12,416 nt of DNA from an uncultured Alistipes sp. (lineage in GTDB: Bacteria; Bacteroidota; Bacteroidia; Bacteroidales; Rikenellaceae). Shown here piece by piece: positions 1 through 7,430 of the stretch. Position 1 is the first letter of the stretch, and each line of letters begins with the position of its first letter. The notes below the pieces were generated by a model. The model was not told where the DNA came from. It worked only from the letters and a program-made list of their open reading frames with translations, and did no database searches. Location: assembly GCA_900769745.1 (NCBI GenBank), contig CAAGHX010000047.1:1-12416 (forward strand), given 5' to 3'. The translations under genes were made by a program, and so were the position numbers.

Positions 1-114
1 CTCGTTAGAGGCAACACGCTCGAATCCTCCCTGCTCGAACTGACGGGCAAGGGTAGAACTCTCAGAAAAGTTGAGCTTGCAGCCCAACGTATGAAAACTC
101 ACTCGACGTTTCAT
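1..114 (-). CDS. mtaB: MtaB, tRNA t6A37 methylthiotransferase (N-terminal fragment)
   Basis: Only the first 38 codons are inside the window; the gene runs off the left edge in an open frame. The ATG is the complement of 112-114. The peptide begins MKRRVSFHTLGCKLNFSESS, which matches the start of the MTTase N-terminal domain: the T-L-G-C-K-x-N segment holds the first cysteine (C12) of the auxiliary 4Fe-4S cluster. MtaB proteins are radical-SAM enzymes that convert N6-threonylcarbamoyladenosine at position 37 of ANN-decoding tRNAs to the 2-methylthio form. The wording GCKLN favours MtaB over MiaB or RimO, which more often read GC-x-MN or GC-x-KN. The radical SAM and TRAM domains cannot be checked here. 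The gene is divergent from the permease at 239. Confidence 0.85.
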   Translation of the reverse strand, partial: MKRRVSFHTLGCKLNFSESSTLARQFEQGGFERVASNE

Positions 115-175
115 ATCCTATTTAATCGAAATTATCCTGCGAAAATATAAAAACTTTGGCTTAATAGAAAAAAGT

Positions 176-207
176 TTTGACTCAATCCGATATTTAAAGT
201 AAATTTG
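176..207 (+). promoter_or_regulatory. Bacteroidetes-type promoter of the permease-lptF/G-fmt unit
   Basis: TTTG at 176-179 is followed after 20 bp by TAAATTTG at 200-207. This is an exact match to the Bacteroidetes sigma-ABfr consensus (-33 TTTG, spacer 19-21, -7 TAnnTTTG). Transcription would begin near 213 and leave a leader of about 25 nt before the ATG at 239. Confidence 0.75.
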
Positions 208-238
208 TGCGCGTTTTTTAACAAACCGAGCTAAAGGA

Positions 239-1084
239 ATGGAGTTTTTCATTGACATACTTCGATACAACTACCTCGCCAATGCACTTTTGGCGGCGAT
301 ACTTGCCGGCATCACTTGCGGCATAGTGGGCACCTACATAGTGTCACGCCGCATGGTGTTTTTGTGTGGTGGCATCACTCACGCCTCGTTTGGCGGCTTG
401 GGCATAGCTTTCTACTTCGGACTCAACCCAATATTGGGCGCCTCGGCTTTTGCCGTACTATCGGCTTTGGGCATAGAGTGGGCATCGGACAAAGGTCGCA
501 TGCGAGAGGATTCGGCCATAGGTATAATTTGGTCAATCGGTATGGCCGTAGGAGCTCTATTTATGAGCATTACACCCGGCTACACATCGGGCGATTTGGC
601 GAGTTATATGTTTGGCAGTATTATCACTGTCACTCAGCAAGATATAACACTTTTAGCGATTGTTACTGCGTTCTGCCTTGTGGGTGCAATTTTCTTTAGC
701 CGCCCGATAATGTATGTTGCATTTGACCGTAGCTTCTCAGCAAGTCAAGGCATCGCCACACGACTGATTTCGTATGTGATGTCGATGGTGGTGGCAATCA
801 CGATAGTCCTAGCGATACGAATCATGGGAATTGTGCTGCTGCTATCGCTCTTCACAATCCCTGTTGTTGCGGCCAACTCATTCACAAAATCATATACAGC
901 AATCAGCTTCTGGGCATCAGTTATTGGTGTTTTGGGGGCTGTTGTTGGACTTATTGTGAGCTATAATTGGGAAGTTCCACCAGGTGTAAGCATAATATTT
1001 ACGCTTACTATTGCGCTTTTCGGTGCAAAACTCTTATCTTTGCGAAGCAAAAAGAAGCAAAATGCAGTTAAAAACAATACATAA
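239..1084 (+). CDS. Metal (zinc/manganese-type) ABC transporter permease
   Basis: A 281-residue, very hydrophobic protein of the ABC-3 permease family (ZnuB/MntB type), the inner-membrane channel of a high-affinity Zn2+, Mn2+ or Fe2+ importer. Family landmarks, in order: an N-terminal transmembrane segment (about 11-35), the GGITHASFGGLGIA stretch (about 44-57), MREDSAIGIIWSIGMAVGA (about 88-106) with the cytoplasmic loop that contacts the ATPase, LASYMFGSI (about 121-129), the loop at AFDRSFSASQG (about 160-170), and RIMGIVLLLSLFTIP (about 193-207). Its length is normal for the family. The metal cannot be told from sequence. The ATG follows AAAGGA almost directly, which is tight for a Shine-Dalgarno site. 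No ATPase or binding-protein gene lies nearby, so its partners must be elsewhere. The gene's last 23 bases overlap the start of the next gene. Confidence 0.88.
   Translation: MEFFIDILRYNYLANALLAAILAGITCGIVGTYIVSRRMVFLCGGITHASFGGLGIAFYFGLNPILGASAFAVLSALGIEWASDKGRMREDSAIGIIWSIGMAVGALFMSITPGYTSGDLASYMFGSIITVTQQDITLLAIVTAFCLVGAIFFSRPIMYVAFDRSFSASQGIATRLISYVMSMVVAITIVLAIRIMGIVLLLSLFTIPVVAANSFTKSYTAISFWASVIGVLGAVVGLIVSYNWEVPPGVSIIFTLTIALFGAKLLSLRSKKKQNAVKNNT
1010..1042 (+). promoter_or_regulatory. Possible internal promoter for the LptF/LptG gene
   Basis: TATCTTTG at 1035-1042 matches the Bacteroidetes -7 box TAnnTTTG exactly. A -33 element of 3/4 match (ATTG, 1010-1013) lies 21 bp upstream. It sits inside the 3' end of the permease gene, 19 bp before the ATG at 1062, so the leader would be only about 13 nt. 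The -7 box is identical to the one in front of yicC. Confidence 0.45.
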
Positions 1085-2585
1085 ATTAGTCTTAAAAGCC
1101 TATTTGGGCCCATTAGTGCTCACTTTCTGTATCGTCACGTTCGTCTTGATGATGAACTTCGTGTGGCGATATATCGACGAATTGGTGGGTAAGGGCCTCG
1201 ATGCAGGTATCATCATAGAGCTTATCTCATACGCCACAATCAACATGATTCCAATGGGTATGCCGCTGGCAATGCTCTTTGCTGCGATTATGACATTGGG
1301 TAACCTGGGAGAGAATTACGAGCTATTGGCGATGAAGTCGGCAGGTATGTCGCTCATGCAGATTCTCAAGCCACTGATTATATTGGTGATATTCATGTCG
1401 ATAGGTAGTTTCTTTGTGGTGAATAACTTGGTGCCCTATGCCAACAAGAAGATGACCAGCATCATCATCGATATTCGCCGCCAGAAGAAGGTTTTGGAGT
1501 TCCAGGACGGATTGTTCTTCAACGGTATTGACGAGAATCTGAGTATCAGGGTTGAGCATCAGGACCCCGAAACAGGTCTTTTGAACAATATCCTCATCTA
1601 CGACAACCGCTCTGCAACAGGAAATATGACCACAACACTCGCTGAGTCGGGTTACATTCGTCTCTCTGACGATAAGCGATTCCTCTTGCTTACGCTCTAT
1701 AATGGCGACAACTACCAGCTTACACGAAACAGCAACTGGTACACCAAAAATGGAGTACGCCACGACAAGTTCAAGGTGCAGGATATGACAATTCCGATGG
1801 AGGGTTTTGCATTCCAGCGCTCGGACAACAGCGGCATGATTGGAGGTTCGCAGACAAAGAACATCGTTGAGCTTCAGCACGATATCGACTCATTGGACAT
1901 AAAGGCTGCCGAGACAATCTCACAATCCTACAAACCTCTGTTCCAGGACAATATCTTCAACAAGGATATACAGGTCTTGCATCTTCCCGACTCACTCCGC
2001 AAGGATAAGACCGGATATAGAGATGCAGCAATGCTCGACTCAATCAGCAAGCTCGACATCAGAGAGAAATATAAGATTTGGGATCACGCTCTCACCAGCG
2101 CCCTAAATTCGCGTAATGCATTTACATTCGACGAGACATCGGCAAAGAATGCTCTGAATCAGTTGTACCGCAGCAAGAACGATTGGCATAGAAAGTTATC
2201 TATTCCGTTCTCGGTGCTCATATTCTTCTTGATTGGCGCTCCATTGGGTGCGATTATCCGCAAGGGAGGATTGGGTATGCCTGTGGTTATCTCGGTTGCA
2301 TTCTTCGTATTCTACTACATCGTAAGTTTGAATGGCGAGAAGGCCGCAAAAGAGGGTGTTTGGAGCTCATTTGCGGGAATATGGTTATCATCGTTTATAC
2401 TGACGCCGATAGCAATATACCTGATGATAAAGGCCACAAACGACTCATCGTTACTCGACACAGATTGGTATTACAACAAGTATAAGCTCTTGGAAGAGAA
2501 GATTGCCCCAATGTGGTTGCCAATCAAATCGCGCCTGCAGCCAATCTACGACAAGGCAAAGAGTGTAATTAAGAGAAAGAAATAG
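1062..2585 (+). CDS. LptF/LptG-family permease (YjgP/YjgQ), lipopolysaccharide export
   Basis: A 507-residue inner-membrane protein of the LptF/LptG family, which with the ATPase LptB pulls lipopolysaccharide from the inner membrane onto the periplasmic Lpt bridge. The layout fits: three N-terminal helices (about 14-35, 48-80, 101-122), the cytoplasmic coupling segment LLAMKSAGMSLMQILKPL (88-105), a large periplasmic domain (about 125-375), and three C-terminal helices (about 380-400, 404-423, 434-456) with IPFSVLIFFLIGAPLG (381-396). The open frame extends upstream to 1011, but the ATG at 1062 is preferred: it begins with a typical MQLKTIHKLVLKAYLGPLV start and avoids a long overlap with the permease. 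At over 500 residues it is longer than E. coli LptF/G (about 360); the extra length is in the periplasmic region, common in Bacteroidetes. LptF and LptG cannot be separated here. Confidence 0.88.
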   Translation: MQLKTIHKLVLKAYLGPLVLTFCIVTFVLMMNFVWRYIDELVGKGLDAGIIIELISYATINMIPMGMPLAMLFAAIMTLGNLGENYELLAMKSAGMSLMQILKPLIILVIFMSIGSFFVVNNLVPYANKKMTSIIIDIRRQKKVLEFQDGLFFNGIDENLSIRVEHQDPETGLLNNILIYDNRSATGNMTTTLAESGYIRLSDDKRFLLLTLYNGDNYQLTRNSNWYTKNGVRHDKFKVQDMTIPMEGFAFQRSDNSGMIGGSQTKNIVELQHDIDSLDIKAAETISQSYKPLFQDNIFNKDIQVLHLPDSLRKDKTGYRDAAMLDSISKLDIREKYKIWDHALTSALNSRNAFTFDETSAKNALNQLYRSKNDWHRKLSIPFSVLIFFLIGAPLGAIIRKGGLGMPVVISVAFFVFYYIVSLNGEKAAKEGVWSSFAGIWLSSFILTPIAIYLMIKATNDSSLLDTDWYYNKYKLLEEKIAPMWLPIKSRLQPIYDKAKSVIKRKK

Positions 2586-2594
2586 AGATTAGAT

Positions 2595-3566
2595 ATGACA
2601 CCAGCAAAAGAACTTCGCATAGTATTTATGGGTACACCCGAATTTGCTGTCGCACCACTCAAGCGTCTCGTTAGCGACGGCTACAACGTGGTGGCGGTAG
2701 TCACAACACCCGACAAGCCAGCAGGCCGTGGACAGAAAATCCACGAGAGCGACGTAAAGGTTGCAGCCAAGGAGTTGGGATTGCCTATCCTTCAGCCCGA
2801 AAAGTTGAAGTCTGAGGAGTTTGTTGAGGCTATGCGGCAGCTCAACGCAGATTTGGGTATTGTCATCGCATTCCGCATGCTTCCAGAGGTTATCTGGGCG
2901 ATGCCAAAGTATGGTACATTCAACTTGCACGCGTCGCTTTTGCCACAGTACAGAGGTGCTGCACCTATCAACTGGGCTATTATCAATGGCGAAAAGGAGA
3001 CTGGCATCACTACATTCCTTCTCAACCACGAGATTGACAAGGGCGCTATCATCGGACAGCAGCGTATGCCTATCCTTGCCGAGGATAACATCGGTACTAT
3101 GTACGAGAAGTTGATGGTGGCGGGCTGCGACTTGGTTGTGGAGACAGTTGAGCGAATTGCAGCCAACGACTATACTCCCATCAAGCAGGACGACATTGAC
3201 GAGAGCACCCTCAAACCAGCGCCAAAGATCTTCAAGGAGGATTGCCGCATAGATTGGAGCTGGGACGGAGAGAAGATTGTAAACTTTGTGAGAGGTCTTT
3301 CACCATATCCCGCTGCTTGGACACCTATGTATATAGATGGCGAGGAGAAGTCTTCGGCAAAGATTTTTGAGGTGAGCTACGAGCCACGCACAACCGAGGC
3401 AACACACGTTGGAGGTATTATCTCAGACGGCAAGGAGCGAATTGCAATCGCTTGCGCCGACGGATTGATTCACATCCACTCAATGCAGATAGCCGGCAAG
3501 AAGCGAATGAACAACAAAGAGTTGTTGTTGGGATTCCGCAATATTGAGGATTACTGCTGCATGTAA
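2595..3566 (+). CDS. fmt: Methionyl-tRNA formyltransferase
   Basis: A 323-residue protein that transfers a formyl group from 10-formyl-tetrahydrofolate to Met-tRNA(fMet), giving the initiator tRNA in the cytosol. The N-terminal formyltransferase domain (about 7-190) begins RIVFMGTPEFAV and carries the catalytic triad N110, H112 (in FNLHASLLPQYRGAAP, 109-124) and D148 (in NHEIDKGAII). The C-terminal tRNA-binding domain (about 210-320) contains NFVRGLSPYPAAWT (230-243). Length is close to the E. coli enzyme (315). The ATG at 2595 lies 9 bp after the LptF/G stop, so the two are probably co-transcribed, with only weak ribosome-binding signal. Transcription ends at the hairpin directly after the stop. 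Identification is secure. Confidence 0.97.
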   Translation: MTPAKELRIVFMGTPEFAVAPLKRLVSDGYNVVAVVTTPDKPAGRGQKIHESDVKVAAKELGLPILQPEKLKSEEFVEAMRQLNADLGIVIAFRMLPEVIWAMPKYGTFNLHASLLPQYRGAAPINWAIINGEKETGITTFLLNHEIDKGAIIGQQRMPILAEDNIGTMYEKLMVAGCDLVVETVERIAANDYTPIKQDDIDESTLKPAPKIFKEDCRIDWSWDGEKIVNFVRGLSPYPAAWTPMYIDGEEKSSAKIFEVSYEPRTTEATHVGGIISDGKERIAIACADGLIHIHSMQIAGKKRMNNKELLLGFRNIEDYCCM

Positions 3567-3570
3567 TATA

Positions 3571-3615
3571 AAATCCCTTGATTCATGGTTAGAATCAAGG
3601 GATTTTTCTTTTCTT
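3571..3615 (+). terminator. Rho-independent terminator between convergent fmt and araM
   Basis: A perfect 14-bp stem, AAATCCCTTGATTC (3571-3584) paired with GAATCAAGGGATTT (3592-3605), encloses a 7-nt loop and runs into a T-rich tail (3603-3615). It begins 4 bp after the fmt stop and ends 11 bp before the stop of the opposing dehydrogenase gene. Read on the minus strand the stem is followed by TTTTATATT, so it probably stops transcription from both sides. Confidence 0.92.
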
Positions 3616-3625
3616 ATCTATCGTA

Positions 3626-4972
3626 TTACTTTACGCTCCAGATACCGCTTGGACCAAATATTCCATCAACCCAGCTGTCCAACGTACCGGCACGCAAACC
3701 TAAGTCCAGCAAGTTATAGCGGCGGCGGATATGGCGGACAAATGGCACATCGGCAAGCATCTGCGCCTTAGAGATACCCACATCTTCGGGCTTTACGGGA
3801 GCACCCACAATTGAGAGGCAACGATACATCTCATCATAAGTATAGCACTGCTCTTGCAACTTCTGCTTCAGCGCAGGCCATTCAGCCTTGATGAGTTGCA
3901 ACTGACGACGCACCTCATCCTTATCGTTATACTTCGCAGTAACCTCGGTTATGCCAAGCTCGGCATATGGCTCGCCAGCAAACAGATTCTCAGCAGCCGA
4001 GCGCACTTCGGCCAACGTAGGCCAATTATTCACGCATTTATCGACATCAATCTGCGTAAAATCGGTCTTATACATCTGATCAAACATAGCGCACATAAAG
4101 AGCGTACCGACACTCACCTGGAATCCGTGAGAAGGGGTAATGCCGTTATATGTATGGTTGCGCATATTCCACAAGTGGCTAAACAAATGGTCGGTACAAG
4201 AGGCTGGGCGGCTCGATTGAGCTGCCTGCATAGCAAATCCACTCAGCATCAAACCCTCCACAAATGGAGCAATAGCCTCGGGATGCAGAGCCGCGACACC
4301 CTCGGGATCTGAGAGCGACTCCTTCAGGCTATCCTGCACAATATGCCAAGCTACATCGTGAATAGGCTCAACGCCAAAGAAATCAGCGATAATCCACTCA
4401 GCACCAGCAGGAATCTTAGCTGCGAGGTCGGCATACCCGGCAGCTGTCATCTCGGCTGGAGCCTTCGCCATAACACCCACATCGGCCACGATAGCCTTGG
4501 GAGCAGGGCAGGTGAAGGTCTGCTTCATATTCTTATAGGTGATAGATGCTCCAAACGAAGAGTATCCATCAACCGATGCAGCCGTAGCCACACACATATA
4601 AGGGCGATTCTGATGATAAGAACAGAGCTTACAAAGGTCGTTGATAGTACCCGAACCAACCGCAACAGCGATGGCATCGGTGGCCGCAAGGCGCTCATCG
4701 AGCATCTCGATAAATTTCCACTCGGCGTGGAGATGCTTATCGGTGAAAATATATGGTTCGTCGCACTCTACGCCCGCCTGCACAAGATAGGCATACACAG
4801 CCTCGCCGGCAGCTTTCCAGGTATTCTCATCAGCCACAATCAATGCTTTGCTACCAGGGAATTGCTCCTTAAACATCGCAGGAACGCAATCCAAAATACC
4901 AACGCCAATCTCCATTGCGGCCGTCTCGGTCGCCGCAGCCAACGCCTGGGCTACTCGTTGATTATTATTCAT
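3626..4972 (-). CDS. araM: sn-Glycerol-1-phosphate dehydrogenase (AraM/EgsA family)
   Basis: A 448-residue member of the iron-containing/GldA-like dehydrogenase superfamily, closest by motif to AraM/EgsA. These enzymes reduce dihydroxyacetone phosphate to sn-glycerol-1-phosphate with NAD(P)H, the stereoisomer used in archaeal lipids. Visible motifs: nucleotide-binding GSGTINDLCK (106-115), ATAASVDGYSSFGAS (129-143), AAGYADLAAK (177-186) with the metal-ligand aspartate D182, SRPASCTDHLFSHLW (254-268) with H266, and SHGFQVSVGT (281-290) with H282. D182, H266 and H282 correspond to the family's divalent-metal site. The C-terminal part (about 350-448) makes it somewhat longer than EgsA (about 350), closer to Gram-positive AraM. 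It starts 22 bp after the oxidoreductase gamma subunit on the same strand and is the last gene of that operon. A related polyol dehydrogenase activity cannot be excluded. Confidence 0.85.
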   Translation of the reverse strand: MNNNQRVAQALAAATETAAMEIGVGILDCVPAMFKEQFPGSKALIVADENTWKAAGEAVYAYLVQAGVECDEPYIFTDKHLHAEWKFIEMLDERLAATDAIAVAVGSGTINDLCKLCSYHQNRPYMCVATAASVDGYSSFGASITYKNMKQTFTCPAPKAIVADVGVMAKAPAEMTAAGYADLAAKIPAGAEWIIADFFGVEPIHDVAWHIVQDSLKESLSDPEGVAALHPEAIAPFVEGLMLSGFAMQAAQSSRPASCTDHLFSHLWNMRNHTYNGITPSHGFQVSVGTLFMCAMFDQMYKTDFTQIDVDKCVNNWPTLAEVRSAAENLFAGEPYAELGITEVTAKYNDKDEVRRQLQLIKAEWPALKQKLQEQCYTYDEMYRCLSIVGAPVKPEDVGISKAQMLADVPFVRHIRRRYNLLDLGLRAGTLDSWVDGIFGPSGIWSVK

Positions 4973-4994
4973 AGTTTTCGGTCTCTATAGCAGT

Positions 4995-5540
4995 TTATTT
5001 AACTCGCTGGATAATCTCGCCACCACGAAGTATTGCCTTCTCATTTTCAGGCAGCAATCGCCAAGCACGCTCGGGCAGAGATTTTTTGAGTCCCAGCATA
5101 ACATTCTCCATTTTCACTATGGGCTTAATCTTCAGATATCCACCCAAAATCATAGTATTGAACAACTTAGTCTGTCCCAATCGGGCACACTCGGCCGCAG
5201 CATCGATAGTATAAATCTCAATATCGGTACGAGTTGGAGGGTTGATTACGCCATTTGTATCGTAAATCAGCACACCGCCAGGTTTCACCTTGCTCTCGAA
5301 CTTATCCATCGACTGCTGATTGAGCACAATGGCAGTATCATAGTCGTTAGCAATAGGCGACGAGATTCGCTTATCAGAGATGATAACAGTTACATTGGCC
5401 GTACCACCTCGCATCTCAGGGCCATACGAGGGCATCCAAGTAACCTCGCAATCCTGCATAACACCCGAATAGGCCAATATCTTACCCATTGACAAGACTC
5501 CTTGACCACCAAAGCCAGCTATAATTATAGTCTCTTTCAT
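4995..5540 (-). CDS. 2-oxoacid:ferredoxin oxidoreductase, gamma subunit
   Basis: A 181-residue gamma-subunit domain of the pyruvate/2-oxoacid:ferredoxin oxidoreductase family, which takes part in CoA-dependent oxidative decarboxylation. It opens with IIIAGFGGQGVLSMGKILAY (5-24), the family's signature, and has the conserved SYGPEMRGGTANV (38-50). The frame is open to a TTG at 5549, but the ATG at 5540 is preferred: it gives the usual MKxxIIIAGFGGQG start and GAGAG lies just upstream. With this start the gap to the preceding subunit is 19 bp. Order and strand match one operon with the alpha, TPP and ferredoxin subunits. I give no symbol because the naming of the gamma subunit differs between the Kor and Vor systems. 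Confidence 0.9.
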   Translation of the reverse strand: MKETIIIAGFGGQGVLSMGKILAYSGVMQDCEVTWMPSYGPEMRGGTANVTVIISDKRISSPIANDYDTAIVLNQQSMDKFESKVKPGGVLIYDTNGVINPPTRTDIEIYTIDAAAECARLGQTKLFNTMILGGYLKIKPIVKMENVMLGLKKSLPERAWRLLPENEKAILRGGEIIQRVK

Positions 5541-5559
5541 AACTCTCAATTTTTAGGGG

Positions 5560-6330
5560 TTATTTAGGTAGGGTAGATGACTTAATATCACCCAGCGGAT
5601 AGGCAGGGATAAGATTCTCCTCCATCCAACGATTAGCATCGACAGGCGAGAGCTTCCAGCCACTATTGCACGAAGCAACCACCTCGACCATCGAATAACC
5701 ATTACCCGAGAGCGAATTCTCGAAGGCACGACGGATAGCCTTCTTGCACTTGCGCACATTGGCTGGTGTGTGGACACTCTGGCGAGTGATATAGGTTGCA
5801 CCATCGAGGTGCGCCAACATCTCGGCTATCTTATAAGGAAAACCATTCAAGCCCGCATCACGGCCACAAGGTGTTGTAGCAGTCTTCATACCAAGCAGGG
5901 TAGTAGGCGACATCTGACCGCCTGTCATACCATAGATGGCATTGTTGATGAAGATAGTGACGATATTCTCACCGCGAGCTGCCGCATGGATAGTCTCACC
6001 CGTACCGATAGCCGCCAAATCGCCATCACCCTGATAGGTGAATACTGCGCTATTGGGGTGGAGTCGTTTGATAGCAGTCGCAACTGCACAAGCCCTACCA
6101 TGAGCCGCCTGCACCCAATCCACATCAATGTAGCGATAGGCAAAGACCGAACAACCCACAGGCGAAACACCAATTGTAGAGCCCTCAAGGCCCATCTCAT
6201 CGATAACCTCTGCTATCAATTTATGCACCGTACCGTGGCTGCAACCAGGACAATAGTGCAACTCCTCATTTGTAATCAGACGAGGCTTGGCATAAACCAA
6301 ATTCTCTTGCTTTATCTCAACATTTGCCAT
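5560..6330 (-). CDS. 2-oxoacid:ferredoxin oxidoreductase, TPP-binding subunit
   Basis: A 256-residue thiamine pyrophosphate-binding (beta) subunit. CPGCSHG (27-33) is the start motif of the family, with cysteines able to bind a proximal Fe-S cluster. HGRACAVATAIK (78-89) precedes the TPP/Mg signature, which runs from GDGD (101-104) to the NN pair at 129-130, followed by IYGMTGGQMSPTT (132-144). The partner alpha subunit carries the pyrimidine-binding half. Its length is typical for a separate TPP subunit of Kor/Vor enzymes. The ATG at 6330 follows the alpha-subunit stop by 6 bp, so translation is probably coupled. It could act on 2-oxoglutarate, 2-oxoisovalerate or indolepyruvate-type acids; the alpha subunit next to it favours branched-chain acids. 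Confidence 0.93.
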   Translation of the reverse strand: MANVEIKQENLVYAKPRLITNEELHYCPGCSHGTVHKLIAEVIDEMGLEGSTIGVSPVGCSVFAYRYIDVDWVQAAHGRACAVATAIKRLHPNSAVFTYQGDGDLAAIGTGETIHAAARGENIVTIFINNAIYGMTGGQMSPTTLLGMKTATTPCGRDAGLNGFPYKIAEMLAHLDGATYITRQSVHTPANVRKCKKAIRRAFENSLSGNGYSMVEVVASCNSGWKLSPVDANRWMEENLIPAYPLGDIKSSTLPK

Positions 6331-6336
6331 AGCTTG

Positions 6337-7428
6337 CTACTTTACGAGTTTATTTTTCAATGCCTCAAGCACCTCCTCGGGTGTAAACAAAACGCCTCCC
6401 GTACGGCCATAATGCTCAATCTGGACTGCACCGTCAACGGCCAAACGAACATCCTCGACCATCTGTCCAGCATTCAACTCAGCCACTAGGAAGCCTTTAA
6501 CTCCTCGCTCAACCAGGCTGCGAATAGCTGCCGTTGGGAATGGATAGAGGGTAATTGGTCGCAACAGACCAACCTTGATACCTTGCTCACGGGCCTGCTC
6601 AGCCACAGCAGCACTGATTCGAGCCGACGAACCGTAGGCCACCACGACATAGTCGGCATCTTCACACATTATCTCCTCCCATCTTGCCTCCTCGGCCTCG
6701 ATGGCTCTATACTTAGCCTGCAAGCGCAGATTCACAGCCTCCAAATCGTCAGGCTGCATAAACAACGAGGTACAGATGTTATACTTTTGTCTGTTGCCTT
6801 TGCCGCACGTTGCCCAATCGCCATATCGCTCGGCAATCTGCTCGTCGGTAAGGCGTGGCTGCTGCTCAGAGAGTCGCACCTTCTCCATCATCTGACCGAT
6901 AGCGCCATCGGCCAAAATCATTGCAGGATTTCTATATTTGAAGGCCAAATCGAATGCCAAAAAGACGAAATCATACATCTCCTGCACCGATGCTGGAGCC
7001 AACACTATCAGATGAAAATCGCCGTGGCCACCGCCTTTACAAGCCTGGAAATAATCGCCTTGCGAAGGTTGTATTGTGCCCAAGCCAGGGCCTCCGCGCT
7101 GACAGTTCACAACAAGGCAGGGTAGCTCACAAGCAGCCAAATAGCTCAAGCCCTCGCTCATAAGGCTCACACCAGGGCTCGACGACGAGGTCATAACCTT
7201 CTTGCCCGTTGCAGCACCTCCATAGACCATATTTATCGACGACACCTCCGACTCGGCCTGCAAAACCACCATACCGGTGCTCTCCCAAGGACGCAACTCC
7301 ATCAGGGTCTCCATAACTTCGGACTGAGGAGTGATAGGGTAGCCGAAGTATCCATCGCAACCGCATCGTACGGCAGCGTGAGCAATAACCTCATTGCCCT
7401 TCATCAATCTTACATCGCTATTTGCCAT
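6337..7428 (-). CDS. vorB: 2-oxoacid:ferredoxin oxidoreductase alpha subunit, VorB type
   Basis: A 363-residue alpha subunit (domains I and II of the pyruvate:ferredoxin oxidoreductase fold). Domain I carries GNEVIAHAAVRCGCDGYFGYPITPQSE (positions 11-37, key YPITP at 30-34), the catalytic-region glutamates around 59-61, and SSSSPGVSLMSEGLSYLA (81-98). QRGGPGLGTIQPSQGDYFQA (110-129) is the VorB form of the loop; KorA and PorA usually read QRGGPSTGLPT or similar. Domain II (about 257-345) has AYGSSAR and VAELNAGQMVEDVR (315-328). The complex converts a 2-oxoacid plus CoA to acyl-CoA, CO2 and reduced ferredoxin, and can run in reverse for carbon fixation or branched-chain amino acid synthesis. 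It lies 2 bp after the ferredoxin gene. Substrate is inferred from one motif, so a 2-oxoglutarate enzyme remains possible. Confidence 0.88.
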   Translation of the reverse strand: MANSDVRLMKGNEVIAHAAVRCGCDGYFGYPITPQSEVMETLMELRPWESTGMVVLQAESEVSSINMVYGGAATGKKVMTSSSSPGVSLMSEGLSYLAACELPCLVVNCQRGGPGLGTIQPSQGDYFQACKGGGHGDFHLIVLAPASVQEMYDFVFLAFDLAFKYRNPAMILADGAIGQMMEKVRLSEQQPRLTDEQIAERYGDWATCGKGNRQKYNICTSLFMQPDDLEAVNLRLQAKYRAIEAEEARWEEIMCEDADYVVVAYGSSARISAAVAEQAREQGIKVGLLRPITLYPFPTAAIRSLVERGVKGFLVAELNAGQMVEDVRLAVDGAVQIEHYGRTGGVLFTPEEVLEALKNKLVK

Positions 7429-7430
7429 AA

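Noticed and set aside
115..180. A minus-strand promoter for mtaB (TATATTTT, complement of 142-149).
   Set aside because: The last base of the -7 box is wrong and no TTTG lies at the right distance, so I did not list it.
1011..1061. A longer start for the LptF/LptG protein (17 extra residues).
   Set aside because: The extra residues come from the coding sequence of the permease in another frame and do not look like a family N-terminus.
2589..3166. Long open frames on the minus strand opposite fmt (and similar ones opposite other genes).
   Set aside because: They mirror the codon pattern of well-identified genes, have no recognisable family motifs and no separate promoter or start signals.
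5541..5549. A TTG start for the gamma subunit, adding 3 residues.
   Set aside because: The ATG at 5540 gives the usual family start and has a purine-rich GAGAG just upstream.
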